DNA of 64,000 nt from JACCTU01 sp963848525 (GCA_963848525.1 CAWKDZ010000001.1:558001-622000); one strand, 5' to 3'. Positions 8,380 through 23,274 are shown, counted from the stretch's first letter. A program made the numbers and translations. The notes: generated by a model not told the origin, from the sequence alone.

Positions 8380-11125
8380 TCAGGAGGCAGGCTCGTACAC
8401 GCGTGCGAGCTCGACACGTGAACGGACGCCGAGCTTCGCATAGATGCGCGTGAGGTGCGTCTCGACCGTTCGCTCGCCCAGGAACAACGCACCGGCGACC
8501 TCCCGGTTCGTGCGCCCCTCCGCGACGAGTGCCGCGACGCGTTGCTCGGCGGCTGTAAGACCCTTCTCGCGTGTTCGCCCACTGATTCGCCCCAGCTCAC
8601 CTCGCGCGCGTTGCGCCCAGCCACGTGCCCCGCACTCGTCAAAGGCTGCGACAGCCTCCTCGATCGCCTTGCGCGCGTCGCCGCGTTGGCGTGCACGCCG
8701 TCTGCACGACACCGAGCGCGAGGAGCGCGCGTGCGCGGCCGTACGGATCGCCCAGCGCCTCGTGCCGGGCAACGGCCTGCTCAAGCAAAGCCAGCGCCTG
8801 CTCGATCTCGCCGCGGGCGGCGGCGACGAGGCCTCGGCATCGGGTCACCTGCGCCAGCACCCAGTCGCGGCCGACCCTCCTCGCGTCGGTCTCCCAGTCG
8901 TCAAGCACTTCGACGGCATGGTCCACGCGGCCCAGTTCGAGCAGCGCCTCGGCGTAGTCGGCGCGCCAGCCGTACATGTTCGGCTCACCGACTCCTTGCT
9001 TCTTTGCCACCCGCTCGGCAGCTGCGTAGCGCGCGACTGCGGCGGTCGCCGACCCGGACTGCGACTCGATCATCCCCGCCAGCCCCGCGAGCCCTGGGAA
9101 GAGCAACTGTTGGCCATCAGAGAGCCGGGCTGCCCGCTCGGTGAGCTCGCGGGCACGGTCCAGCTCCCCACGGAGGGCCGCAATAAGTGCGACGGGAAAG
9201 AGACTTCGCGCCGCCTCCGTCTCTCCGTGTCCGTACTGAAGGCTCAGCTCCCGTGCCTGCTCGGCGTATTCGGCCGCCAACGCGAGCCGGCCGGCGTAGC
9301 GCTCCACGAAAGCGAGGTACCAGAGGCACCTCGCGCTCATCCGCTCGTCACGGTCGCGGGAGTCGTGGTGGAGAACCTCGAGCAGAGAGCGCGCGCGGCC
9401 GAGCTGCGCGGACCAGACGAGAACGTGCGCAAGTGCCATGCCGACTTCGATCCGCTGTCGATCGTCGTTTGCGGCGAGCTCGTACGCGCGCTCGGCAATG
9501 TCGGGGGCGTCCGCGTGTCCAGCGCTGAACCGGATCGTCGCGAGCGCCGCAGTCGCGGCCGCAGTCAGAGCCAGATCGCCGGTTCGCTCAGCCAGCTCGA
9601 CCGATGCGCGCGCATGATCTTCCGCTGCCGCTAGGCCTTCTACGGCTCGAACGTTCAGGCTTAGCCGGTAGTGGATCAACGCCTGAAGCTCGGGAGGCGT
9701 TGCCGCTTCACGCAGCGCCTCACGCAGCGCCGAGATCGCGGGCAAATCCTGCTCCGACTCGAGCTCAGCAAGGAGGACGAGAGCATCCGCCCGCATCGGC
9801 CCGGCTGGTGCACGGGCGACGAGATCGTGCGCGAGCGAACGCGCACGGTCGGCCTCGCCCGAGGTGAAGTGCGCCCGCGCGGCTGCAAGCACGCGGCGGT
9901 GGACGTCTTCACGGTCGGCTGCCGGCGTCAGGCGCACAGCGTGCTCGGCGAGCTCGGCCGCGGCAGCGATCGCGCCCCGCCTCGTCGCCGTTGCCACGGC
10001 CTGATCAAGGACGGCGGCGATGCCGGCAGCCGGTCCATCCGTCGCGAGCGCAAGATGGCGGGCGCGGGCGACCGGATCGTCGAGAACTCCGGCGAGCAGC
10101 TTGTGCACACGCCGCGCCTGCTTTGCGGACTGCTTTTTTTCCAGGACCGAGGCGAGCAGCGGGTGAGTGAAGCGGATACTCCCGTCCGCGAGCTCGATGA
10201 CGCGTGCGGCGAGCGCCGGCTCGAGTGTGTCCTCCGAGACACCAGCCGCGCCCAGGAGCGCCGGTGACGCGCGCCCGAGCGCGGACACGAGCGATAGTGC
10301 TTCGAGCGTGGCCGGGGGAAGATCATCGACCCGGCCGCCCACGGCCAGCTCCAGCGTCTCGGGAACTGAAAGAGGCTGTGTGAGGTCGCGGCTCGCACTT
10401 TCGGCCATGCTGGCCCGTGCGAGCTCGAGTGCGTAGAAGGGATTGCCGCCCGAGGTCTCGTGGATCCGAAGCAGCGTCGGTCGCGGCATGATGCGTTCGA
10501 GCCGCTCCCGGAGCAGCGTCTGGATGGCGCCGACGCTCAGTGGGCCGACGGCGAGGTGTGCGATGCACTGGGCGGGAAGCGTGAGCTCGAGTTCCGAACG
10601 GCTCTGGCGGTCGCCCTGTCGGCGGGCGAGCAAGACGTGCAGCGGCAAGGTCACTCTCCGCAAGGCAAAGGCGAGCGCGTTCGCAGAGGAGCCGTCGAGC
10701 CACTGCACGTCGTCCACGGCCAGGAGGAGCGGCTGCTCCGCGGCAAGCAGCTCGAGCGCGGTTCGCACGGCAACGCCCAGGGCGCGAGGATCTATGGGCT
10801 CCTTCGCCTCTGCCATGAGGAGTGCACCCTCGAGCGCATGCCGTCGGGGGAGTGGCAGCGCGGGTAGGACGTCGTCCACGACGGCCTCGATGAGATCGCC
10901 GAGGCCGGCGAAGGCGAGGTCCTGCTCTTGCTCCGCCGGCCGACTGGACAGGACACGAAAACCTCGCTCGAGGGCGAGGTCTACGCCTCTGAGCCAGAGC
11001 GTCGATTTTCCGATTCCGGGCTCGCCTTCGAGAACGAGCGCCCGCGGCTCATCACTGAGGCTCGGGTCGAGGAATGCGCCAAGGCGCTCGACCTCGTCGT
11101 CACGGCCGATGACCTCGGTCGGCAT
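8380..11125 (-). CDS. LuxR-family regulator with AAA ATPase domain (frameshifted)
   Basis: A large STAND/LAL-type regulator of about 914 residues after repair. It starts at ATG 11125. Walker A is GEPGIGKST (34-42) and Walker B is LLLAVDDVQWLD (about 133-144). A long helical TPR-like region follows, and the C-terminus is a LuxR helix-turn-helix (GLTAAEQRVAALVAEG through RTVETHLTRIYAKLGV). The frame shifts near 8697-8705. Removing one base after GVVQ restores RRARQRGDARKAIEEAVAAF and then the HTH, so the break lies just before the DNA-binding domain. As it stands in the sequence, translation would yield a protein without its HTH. A perfect inverted repeat lies just upstream of the start. Confidence 0.85.
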
Positions 11126-11134
11126 GTCTCGTAA

Positions 11135-11153
11135 CCATGGCGCCACGCCATGG
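11135..11153. promoter_or_regulatory. Inverted repeat upstream of the LuxR regulator
   Basis: A perfect 8-bp inverted repeat, CCATGGCG (11135-11142) and CGCCATGG (11146-11153), separated by 3 nt, begins 9 nt upstream of the LuxR-type gene's ATG on the minus strand. It lies between that gene and the SnoaL-like gene (stop at 11173). It could be an operator for autoregulation or a small hairpin masking the ribosome-binding site. No second copy was noticed in the window. Confidence 0.4.
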
Positions 11154-11172
11154 CTAAGGCAAGGCTGTTGCG

Positions 11173-11541
11173 CTAGTCCTCGTCGTCGCGAGCTGCGTAG
11201 ACCGGTGCGAGATCGACGAAGACGCGGTAGTCGTCGATCAGCTCGTCGCCTCGGCGATAGATCGTGACGGCCGGAAGCGTGACCGTGCCATCGTCCATCC
11301 GCGTGTAGGTGGCCTCGAGCTGAACGATGGTCGTGTCGCCGACGTCCCACTGCCCGACGATGTGATGGCTGATCCCTTTGATCGTGTCGAAGAAGCCGGC
11401 GATCGCCGCTTCGATGGCTTCGCGGCCCACGACCTCGTCGTTGTTGGCGTAGCGAAGCAGGCCGTCCTCGGCCAGATGCGATGCAAAAGCCTTCGCGTCC
11501 ATTCGATCGACGTCCGCAAGCACCTCGACGGCCGTGCTCAT
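11173..11541 (-). CDS. SnoaL-like / nuclear transport factor 2-fold protein
   Basis: A 122-residue soluble protein with the alpha+beta-cone pattern of SnoaL-like proteins: an N-terminal helix (VEVLADVDRMDAKAFASHL), a GREAIEAAIAGFFDTI helix, then strands ending in IDDYRVFVDLAPVYA. Such proteins are small polyketide cyclases, isomerases or binding proteins. The substrate cannot be deduced. The ATG at 11541 was chosen because the alignable fold begins there, although the frame stays open upstream. It is divergent from the aminotransferase gene (76 nt between starts) and 47 nt upstream of the LuxR gene. Confidence 0.7.
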   Translation of the reverse strand: MSTAVEVLADVDRMDAKAFASHLAEDGLLRYANNDEVVGREAIEAAIAGFFDTIKGISHHIVGQWDVGDTTIVQLEATYTRMDDGTVTLPAVTIYRRGDELIDDYRVFVDLAPVYAARDDED

Positions 11542-11617
11542 CGGTCTCCTCCCACGTCGCGCGAGACCATCCCACGCCGGCGGCGACCCGCGCTCCGGCT
11601 CGGCGTAGGGTCTCGTC

Positions 11618-12568
11618 GTGCGGCCGCTTCCCGCGAGCTTCACGCCCTTCCCCTGGGCGATGTCGACGGCAGAGGCCGCGCGCATCGCCAACATCGAGCC
11701 GCACGAGGTGCTTCGGTTCGACGGGAACACGCCGCCGGTTCCTCCCGACTACGCGCGCGCCGAGATGCTCGCGCCCGCGCTGGCCGAGATTCAGCGCTAC
11801 CCGCACGGCGGCTTCCCCGCGCTCCTCGACGCGATCGCGGACTACGCCGGCGTCGGAGCCGAGCAGGTCGTCCTCGGTGCGGGCGCCGACGACCTGATCC
11901 TGTTGACCGCGCGCGCCTTCGCAGGGCCGGGCGACGTCGTGCACGTCGTCGACGAGCCGACGTACCCGCTGCTGCGCACGGCCGCGCTGCTCGCGGGCGC
12001 GGAGGTCGGGGACGACGACCCTGTGCTCACGTTCTGCTGCCGCCCGCACAACCCGACCGGCGCGCTCGGTGCGCTCCCCGACGCGCGCCCGCTCGCAGTC
12101 GACGAGGCGTACGGTGAGTTCGCCGGCGAGACCGCGGTCGGGCTGGAGGGAGTGGTCGTGATCCGGACCTTCTCCAAGGCCTTCGGGCTCGCCGCGGCTC
12201 GCGTGGGCTACCTCGTCGCCGACGTCGAGACTGCGCGGGAGCTGCGCATCCGGCAGGACCCGCTCCCGATCACGACCATGTCCGCCGCGCTCGCGCTCGC
12301 GGCGCTGCGCGCAGGCCCGCCCGACGTCGCGCCGACGATCGCGGAGCGCGAGTGGCTCGCGGACCGGCTGCGCGACATCAGGCTCGAGCCGCTCCCCTCG
12401 CACACGAACTTCCTCTACGTGCCGATGCCGGCCGCACGCGAGACGTACGAACGCCTGCTGCGCCGAGGGTTCGTCGTGCGGCCGTCCGACGACGCGATCC
12501 GCATCACCGTGCACACGCGCGAGGCGAACGAGCGGCTGCTAGCGGCGCTCGAGCAGACGGACGGGTAG
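11618..12568 (+). CDS. Histidinol-phosphate-type aminotransferase (class I/II, PLP)
   Basis: A 316-residue PLP-dependent fold-type I aminotransferase resembling HisC. The active-site lysine is in TFSKAFGLAAARVGY (about residue 187). CRPHNPTG supplies the conserved Asn, and AVDEAYGEF carries the PLP-binding Asp-x-x-Tyr. The arginine near the end (DDAIRITVHT) is the substrate carboxylate binder. Histidinol-phosphate aminotransferase and aromatic aminotransferases share these features. No his genes are nearby, so a broader or different substrate is possible. The GTG start is at 11618. The last 30 bases overlap the 3' end of convergent treY. Confidence 0.8.
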   Translation: MRPLPASFTPFPWAMSTAEAARIANIEPHEVLRFDGNTPPVPPDYARAEMLAPALAEIQRYPHGGFPALLDAIADYAGVGAEQVVLGAGADDLILLTARAFAGPGDVVHVVDEPTYPLLRTAALLAGAEVGDDDPVLTFCCRPHNPTGALGALPDARPLAVDEAYGEFAGETAVGLEGVVVIRTFSKAFGLAAARVGYLVADVETARELRIRQDPLPITTMSAALALAALRAGPPDVAPTIAEREWLADRLRDIRLEPLPSHTNFLYVPMPAARETYERLLRRGFVVRPSDDAIRITVHTREANERLLAALEQTDG

Positions 12569-14406
12569 GTCGGGCAGCAAGTCGGTCCACGAACCGGGCA
12601 GCTCCAGCTCAGGCGGGTCCTGCCCGCGCAGGGGCACGACGACCGCGACGTCGTCGCCGCGCAGGAACGCGCACACGTCGGGTCCGAGCTCGAGCGGGCG
12701 GTACTCGCCGAGCCCGCGCCGTGCGCGCAGGGCGAGCGCTTCGCGCACGACGCGCGTCTTCGCGTCGGGTGCCGCGCTCCAGTCGACCGGGCGGCGGTTG
12801 TCCGGGTCGACGAGGTTGAGCGACTCGCGCTCGTCGCCCTGGTAGAGGTCGGGCACGCCCGGCACGGTCAGCTTGAGCAGCGTCATCGCGAGCGAGTTCG
12901 TCCGTCCGACCGACGCGACGCGGGCGGCGAAGTCTTCGAACCCGTCCGGCGGCTCGAGCACGGCGCGCCGCGCTGCCTCCTTCGCTCGCCGCTCGTGTTC
13001 TTCGTTCGGCTCGACCCAGCTCGTGTTCACCTTCGCCTCGCGCAGCGCCTTCTCGACGTACGCCTCGATCCGCTCCGGCTCGATCGGCCACGCGCCGACG
13101 AGCGTCTGCCAGAGCAGCTCGTCCTCGTGCGGATCGTCGAGCGCGCGCCAACGCGAGCGCACGGCGGCCCACTCGTCCGCGAGCGCGGCGAGCACGACGA
13201 TGCGCGCCCGCACGTCGCCGGAGCGCTTCGTGTCGTGCGTCTGCGTCGCGAGCAGGTGGTTCGGGAAGCGCTCGACCCGCTCGAGGTTCGCGCGGTGGAA
13301 GTCGTCGACCGCGAGCGAGAAGCGGCCGGGATCGCCGCCGACCTCGTTCAGCGCGGTCAGCCGCACGTAGCGGTAGAAGGCGGTGTCCTCGACGCCTTTC
13401 GCCGTGACCGGCCCCGTCGTCTGCTGGAAGCGGGTGACGAATTCGTCGTGCCCTGTTCGCTCGAGCAGGAGGACCTGCTCGAGCGAGCTCTCAAGACGGG
13501 CTGACTCGACAGCAAGGCGATCTGCGGCCTCGACGCGTCCACTCCACGGCTCGACGTATGTTCGGTACACGCTCGAACGACGCCGCCGCCTCCTCGAGGT
13601 CCGGCCGGTCCAGCAGCGAACGCAACCGCTCGAACTCACGTGCCAGGTCCGTGCGCGCGAGCTCGAGCTTCGCCTCGGCCGCGACGTCGGCGAACGTGCG
13701 CGCGTCGCCGGTGAGCGACTCGTACCAGCGCGTCAGCGGCTCCTCGCCGCGCGGGTCGACCAGCAGCGCGGTGACGTCGTTCGCGAACTCGTAACCGGTC
13801 GTTCCCTCGACCGGCCAGTCGCGCAGGCGCTCGCCGGACTCGAGGATCTTCTCGACCCACACGTGCTCGACACCCTCGGCGCGCAGCCGCTCGAGGTAGC
13901 CGCGCGGGTCGGCGAGCCCGTCGGGATGGTCGACGCGCAGCCCTTGCACGAGGCCCTCCGCGACGAGCTCGAGCGCCTTGTGCTGCGTGAGCTGGAAGAC
14001 CTCGGGGTCATCGACGCGCACGCCGGCGAGCTCGTCGATCGTGAAGAAGCGCCGATACCACCCGCTCTCGGGGTCCCAGTCGAACACGCGGACGCGCAGC
14101 GCCTCGTCGGCCCACCAGCGGTTCTCCTCGCTGACGGCCATGTGGTTCGGAACGACGTCGAGCACGACGCCGAGCCCTGCGCCGGCGAGCTCCCGGAAGG
14201 CGCCCTCGCCGCCGAGCTGCTCGGAGACGCGCGTCGGGTCGACGACGTCGTAGCCGTGCGTCGAGCCCTCTCGGGCCTCGAAGACCGGCGAGAGATAGAG
14301 GTGCGAGACGCCGAGCTCGCGCAGGTACGGGACGAGCGCCGCGCGCCTCGCGGAAGCCGAAGCCCGGGCGCAGCTGCAGCCGGTATATGGCGCGGAACGC
14401 CGTCAC
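12539..14406 (-). CDS. treY: Malto-oligosyltrehalose synthase (two frameshifts)
   Basis: GH13 enzyme that isomerises the reducing end of alpha-1,4-glucan to an alpha,alpha-1,1 linkage. After removing one extra base near 14342-14350 and another near 13555-13565, the protein (about 621 residues) is continuous. It starts TAFRAIYRLQLRPGFGF, continues through LVPYLRELGVSHLYLSPVF and LDVVPNHMAV, the nucleophile region GLRVDHPDGLADP, VEKILESGE (acid/base Glu), VYRTYVEP, THDTKRSGD, and ends near GVPDLYQGDE. These are TreY landmarks, though the protein is shorter than many homologues. The GTG start shares a GTGA overlap with the treX stop. It is the last gene of treZ-treX-treY. Confidence 0.85.
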
Positions 14407-16518
14407 CAGCCGCGGCGCAGCACGACGACCGTCCGCGACTCGACCGGGACGACCGCGCGCGCGATGTACGACCGCGAGCCAGAGGCGACGTCGGGCTCGA
14501 GCGTCGAGAGCTCGAACTGCCAGCGTGTGCCGAAGCGCTTCGTCGGCAGCTTGAACTCGATCGGCGCGTCGTTGCCGTTGAAGAGGAGCAGGAAGCTGTC
14601 GTCCGCAATCGCTTCGCCCTGAGGGGTCGCAAGCGGGAGGTCCTCGCCGTTCAGGAACACGCCGATCGCCCGCACGTCCCCGCGGCGCCAGTCACGCTGC
14701 GTCATCCGGCGCCCGTCGGGCCGCATCCACCAGACGTCGGGGAGGTCGCTGCCGGACGACCCGCGACCCTCCAGGAACATCGGCCGCCGGAAGACGGGGT
14801 GCTCGCGGCGCAACCGGATCAGCCGCTGCGTGAACGCGAGGAGCGCGCGCTGGTCGTCGTCCCAGTCCCAGTCGAACCACGAGAGCTCGTTGTCCTGGCA
14901 CCAGGCGTTGTTGTTGCCGTGCTGCGTGCGCGAGAACTCGTCGCCGCCGAGCAGCATCGGCACGCCCTGCGAGAGCAGCAGCGTCGCGAGGACGTTGCGT
15001 TGCTGGCGCCGGCGCAGCGCTGCGATCGTGCTCGTCGTCGGTCGGGCCCTCGACGCCGTGGTTCCACGAGCGGTTGTCGTCGGTCCCGTCGCGGTTGTCC
15101 TCGCCGTTCGCCTCGTTGTGCTTCTCGTTGTAGGAGACGAGGTCGTTGAGCGTGAAGCCGTCGTGCGCGGTGACGAAGTTGATCGACGCGGACGGGCTGC
15201 GTCCGTCGGACTGGTAGAGGTCGGCGGAGCCCGTGAAACGCGTGACGAAGTCGGCGACGTTCTCCTCGCCGCGCCAGAAGTCGCGCATCGTGTCGCGGTA
15301 GAGCCCGTTCCACTCGGTCCAGAGCACCGGGAAGTTGCCGACCTGGTAGCCGCCGGGGCCGACGTCCCACGGCTCCGCGATCAGCTTGACCTGGCTGACG
15401 ACGGGGTCCTGGTGGATGATGTCGAAGAACGCGGAGAGCCGGTCTACCTCGTAGAACTCGCGCGCGAGCGCAGACGCGAGGTCGAAGCGGAAGCCGTCGA
15501 CGTGGCAGTCGATCACGAAGTAGCGCAGCGAGTCCATGATCAACCGCAGGACCGAGGGATGCATCGGGTTGAGCGAGTTGCCCGTGCCGGTGAAGTCCAT
15601 GTAGTGGCGCGGGTCGTCGGGCATCAGCCGGTAGTAGCTCGCGTTGTCGACGCCCTTGAACGAGAGCATCGGCCCGAGGTGGTTGCCCTCCGCGGTGTGG
15701 TTGTAGACGACGTCGAGGATCACCTCGATCCCGGCAGCGTGCAGCGCCTTGATCATCCCCTTGAACTCGCGCACCTGCTCGCCTGCCCTGCCGGTCGCGG
15801 CGTAGAGCGCGTGCGGCGCGAGGTAGCCGATCGAGCTGTAGCCCCAGTAGTTCGTCAGTCCACGGTCGTGGAGGAAGCTCTCGTCCGCGATGTGATGAGT
15901 GGGCAGGAGCTCGACGGCGGTCACGCCGAGCGAGGTGAGGTACTCGATCGCGCTCTCGCTCGCGAGGCCGGCATACGTGCCGCGCAAGTCCTCGCGGACG
16001 TGCGGGTGCAGCTTCGTGAACCCCTTCACGTGCGTCTCGTAGATGACCGTCTCGTGCCACGGCGTCCGCGGCCAGACGTCGCCCTCCCAGTCGAAGCTCG
16101 GGTCGACCACGACCGACTTCGGGATCGCGGCCGCGTCGTCCGCGTCGTCGCGGCGCAGGTCGGCGTCCTCGCCGTCCGGGACGTACGGGAGCACGTTCGC
16201 GCGCCCGTACTCGACCGGGCCTTCGATCGCCTTCGCGTAGGGGTCGATCAGCAGCTTCGCCGGGTTGAAGCGGTGGCCCTGCTCGGGGGCGTACGGGCCG
16301 TGGACGCGATAGCCGTAGCGCGTGCCCGGGCCGACGCCGGGCAGGTAGCCGTGCCAGGTGAACGCCGTTCGCTCGTGGAGCTCGACCCGCGTCTCCTCGT
16401 CGCCGTCGAAGAGGCAGAGCTCGACGCGCTCCGCGTGCTCGGAGAAGAGCGAGAAGTTCGTGCCCTCGCCGTCCCAGATCGCGCCGAGGGGGAACGGCTC
16501 GCCCGGCCAGACCCTCAC
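14403..16518 (-). CDS. treX: Glycogen debranching enzyme, isoamylase type (frameshifted)
   Basis: GH13_11 debranching enzyme (TreX/GlgX) that hydrolyses alpha-1,6 branches so treY/treZ can act. Residues from the GTG start read RVWPGEPFPLGAIWDGEG (an N-terminal CBM48-like start). Catalytic regions follow: VYNHTAEGNHLGP, DGFRFDLASAL (nucleophile Asp), IAEPWDVGPGGYQ (Glu) and FVTAHDGFTLND. The frame breaks near 15031-15040. Removing one base joins GPTDD to STIAALRRRQQRNVLATLLL, then GVPMLLGGDEFSRTQ and the C-terminal beta domain. Repaired length is about 704 residues. It overlaps treZ upstream and treY downstream by GTGA. Confidence 0.87.
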
Positions 16519-17986
16519 CGCCTCAGCTCCACGCGGCGGGCTTCGAAGTCCGCGACGAGCTCGACCGAGCCTCGACGCGCGCGCAGGCGTGAGCCATCGA
16601 CGCGCACGTCGATCTCGCTTCGGCAGCTCGCGGCGCAGCGCGAGCAGCTCGCGGTAGAACGCCCGCAGCTCCTCGTCTGCGCGGGAGCGGTCGAGCTTCG
16701 AGACGACGAACGTCTCCTCGGCCTGCGGGTCCGGGACTTCGCCGGCAAACGCGAACTCGCGCTTCCGGCCTGTCGCGCGTCGCCTCGGCGATCGCGGGGT
16801 CGACGTGGTCGGTGAAGTACCGGAACGGCTGCTGCTCGCCGTACTCCTCGCCCTGGAAGAGCAACGGCGTCTGCGGCGCGAAGAGGAGGACTGCCGCACG
16901 GAGCTCGAGCTCGTCGGGCGCGGGCCGGTCGCCGAGCGCACGGTTGCCGACCTGGTCGTGGTTCTGCGAGCAGACGATCAGGCGCTCGGCCGGTGTGCGG
17001 CGCAGCTCCGCCGCGAGGCCTTCGAGCGAGCCGTACGCGCCGTAGTAGCCCTCGCGCTCGCCGGTCAGCAGCACGTGCAGATGGTGGTGGAGCTCGTCGG
17101 CCCACTGCGCGTCGTGGCCCCACGCCTCGAGCGGCCGCAGGTCGCCCGTCTCCATCTCGGCTGTCACGAGCGTGCGCGGAGCGATCGCCTTCACGCGCTC
17201 GGCGAGCTCGGCCAGGACGTGGTGCGGTCCGTCGTCGAAGACCGCGTGCACCGCGTCCAGCCGCAGGCCGTCGACGCCGTAGTCGCGCACCCAGAGCTCG
17301 GCGTTCTGGATCGCCCACTCGCGCACGCCGCGCTGCGAGTAGTCGAGCGCGTCGCCCCAGAACGTCTCGTAGCGGTCGGTGAAGTACGGACCGAACGCGC
17401 GGAACACCTCGCTCCCAGGGCCGACGTGGTTGTAGACGACGTCGAGCACGACGCCGAGGCCGACGTCATGCGCCGCCCGGACAAAGCGCGCGAAGCCTTC
17501 GGGGCCGCCGTAGGCCTCGTGCGGTGCGAACGTGTAGACGCCGTCGTACCCCCAGCCGCGGCGGCCGGGAAACGTCGCGATCGGCATCACCTCGACCGCG
17601 GTGACGCCGAGCTCCACGAGCGGCTTCAAGTGCGGGATCGCGCCGTCGAACGTCCCCTCGTCGCTGAACGTCCCGATGTGCAGCTCGTAGAGCACGAGCT
17701 CGGCAAGCTCTAGACCGAGCTGCTCGATGCGCGGGGAGTCGAAGACGCTCGATTTCTCGGGCCGCTCCTCGGGTTGATGGAACGAGCACGGGTCGGGCCA
17801 CTCGCGACGGTCGGCGACGTACGAGTAGTAGTCGCCGACTGCGGCAGCCGCGCTCCCGCGCCAGAAGCCTTCGGCGTCGCGGTCGAGCGGATGGTCGTCG
17901 CCGTGGATCCGCACGGCAAGCTCGGACACCGCTGGCGCCCACACTTCGAAATCCACGACCTCGCCACGCGGGACGGCGCCTAGCAC
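16515..17986 (-). CDS. treZ: Malto-oligosyltrehalose trehalohydrolase (two frameshifts)
   Basis: GH13 enzyme that releases trehalose from maltooligosyl-trehalose. The GTG start at 17986 begins a CBM48-like domain (FEVWAPAVSELAVRIHG). The barrel motifs are VYNHVGPGSEVFRAFGPYF, DGLRLDAVHAVFDDG (nucleophile), TAEMETGD (acid/base Glu) and CSQNHDQVGNRALGDR, followed by LLFQGEEYGEQQPF. The frame slips near 16772-16780 (before GRKREFAFAGEVPDP) and again near 16618-16622 (before SEIDVRVDGS). Each break is repaired by dropping one base, giving about 489 residues ending at 16515. It is the first gene of the treZ-treX-treY run. Confidence 0.87.
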
Positions 17987-18068
17987 GCGGGGACGTTAGC
18001 GGCTGCCTGCTCCTGTTTCGCGCGGCTGCGGGCGGGCAGGAATGGACCGATCCGACAAAGGAGGGGTC

Positions 18069-18224
18069 GTGGACAAAGACCAGGTCGAGGGCAACCTCAA
18101 GGAAGCCGAAGGCAAGCTGACCGACGACGAGGTCCGCGAGAAGCAGGGCCAGGCCCAGGAGAAGTGGGGCGAGGCCAAGGACAAGGCGAGCGACGTCGCG
18201 GACGAGGTCAAGGACCGGACGTAG
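18069..18224 (+). CDS. CsbD-like stress protein
   Basis: A 51-residue highly charged helical protein with the CsbD pattern: DQVEGNLKEAEGKLTDDEVR, then a second helical block with WGEAKDKASDVADEV. CsbD-family proteins are induced by general stress in many bacteria, and their molecular function is unknown. The GTG at 18069 is chosen because AAAGGAGG lies about 5 nt upstream (18057-18064); an in-frame ATG at 18042 lacks such a site. It stands alone on the plus strand between the two minus-strand glucan blocks and is followed by a strong bidirectional hairpin. Confidence 0.85.
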   Translation: MDKDQVEGNLKEAEGKLTDDEVREKQGQAQEKWGEAKDKASDVADEVKDRT

Positions 18225-18233
18225 CACCGCACG

Positions 18234-18263
18234 GTCGGGAGGCGCCGCACCGGCGCCTCCCGA

Positions 18264-18264
<1 letters not shown>
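18234..18264. terminator. Bidirectional terminator between csbD and glgB
   Basis: A perfect 13-bp inverted repeat (18234-18246 with 18252-18264), GTCGGGAGGCGCC in its left arm, has a 5-nt GCACC loop. The right arm touches the glgB stop codon (18264-18266, minus strand) and the left arm is 10 nt after the csbD stop. It should end both convergent transcripts. There is no T-tract. Confidence 0.7.
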
Positions 18265-20131
<1,867 letters not shown>

Positions 20132-20135
<4 letters not shown>

Positions 20136-21504
20136 ACCGGTGAGCGCTCGAGCATGCGCGCGATCCCCGCGACCGGGATCGGCACCCAGGTCGGCCGGTT
20201 GTCGAGCTCGTAGCGCAGCTCGTAGACGGCCTTCTCCAGCTCGAAGACCGCGAGCAGCCGCTCGAGCGACGAGCCCGACGGGATCAGCGCGCTGTCGACC
20301 TGGTCGAGGTAGCCGAGCAGGAACGCGTCCCGCGCACGGGACTCCCACCCGTCGGGAGGCTGCACCCCGTGCTCGATCTCGGCCGCCGACGCGGCGTACG
20401 CGAACGAGCGCAGCATCCCCGCGACGTCGCGGAGCGGCGAGCGCTTGCGCCTGCGGTCGACGATCGGCCGCGCGGGCTCGCCCTCGAAGTCGAGGATCAC
20501 CCAGCGGTCGCCGCGACCAGAGCGCCTGGCCTAGGTGGTAGTCGCCGTGCGTGCGGATCGCCTTGCCGACGTCGCCGGCGCGCGAGAGGCCGCGCAGCTG
20601 CTCGCGCACCTCTTCGCCGCGGCCGAGGATCGGCTCGAGCTCGGGCAGGTCGGGCAGCGAGACGAAGAGCTCCTCGATCTCCTCGTCGACGCTCGCGGTC
20701 AGGAGGCCGAGCGTCTCGGCGCTGGGCGTCTCCGCGAGAAGCTCGGGTCGGCGGGCTCCGAGCCGAGCACCGTGTGCAGCGATCCCGTCGTCTCGCCGAG
20801 CAGCCGCAGGCGCTCGACGAACTCGTCGCCCCGCCCGGAGCGGAGCGCATCGAGCGCCAGCTCCCAACCGTCGCCCTCGCCCGGGACGTAGTCCTGCGCG
20901 ATTGCGAGCGTCGCCTCGAGCGGCGTGCCGAGGTACGCGGCCCAGCCTTCGAGCGAGGCGATCGCGGGGAAGTCGCGGTCGGTCAGGAAGCGGAGCAGCT
21001 CGAGCTCGGGGTTCACGCCGGCCTCGACGCGGCGGAAGACCTTGAGCACGAGGTCGTCGTCGAACACGAGCGACGAGTTCGACTGCTCCGCGCCCATCGG
21101 CCGCACGCGCTCGAGCCCGCCTTCCTGCTGCGTCGTGGAGCGAAACTCGACCATCGCCTCGCCGCCGGCGACGTCGTCCTGGCGGCGCATCCGCACGACG
21201 AGCTCGCGCGCGAGCTCGGGGTCGGCGAGCGCGTCGTACACCTGCCACCCCTCGACCTCGGCGATCGCGTCGTGCCACTCGCGGCGAAAGCCGAGCGGCA
21301 CGTGGTAGAGCTCGTGCGTGCCGGCGTGGAAGCGGATCTCGACGAGCGCGAGCACGAGCAGCGGCTCGTCCTGCCGCACGACGGGCGCGGCGATGACGGT
21401 GAAGTGCGCGAGCTCGCGCGACTTCGCGCCGAACCACCGCGCGCCCATGACGAAGTCCCGCAGCTTGTCCTCGGGGATCGAGAGCGCGAGGTGGTGAGGC
21501 GCGG

Positions 21505-21508
<4 letters not shown>
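20132..21508 (-). CDS. mak: Maltokinase (two frameshifts)
   Basis: Maltokinase (Mak/Pep2), which makes maltose 1-phosphate from maltose and ATP for GlgE. The N-terminal cap domain contains MGARWFGAKSREL. The kinase core has EQSNSSLVFDDDLVLKVFRR, THGDYHLGQALW (catalytic loop) and WVILDFEGEPARP (metal-binding DFEGEP). The frame breaks near 20740-20750 (one base missing, between ADP and ELLAETPSAETLG) and near 20512-20520 (one base extra, between LGQALWSR and WVILDFEGE). Repaired length is about 458 residues, normal for the family. The GTG start overlaps the treS stop and its own stop overlaps the glgB start. Confidence 0.86.
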
Positions 21509-23164
<1,656 letters not shown>

Positions 23165-23274
23165 GACTCAGAAGCTCCGCTTCTTCGTCGTCGGGTCGCC
23201 CAAGACGCGCAGTTGGCCGACGCCGGCAAAGCCGGCATCGGCGGCGAAACCGATCGGGCGCAAGACGGTGTGGC

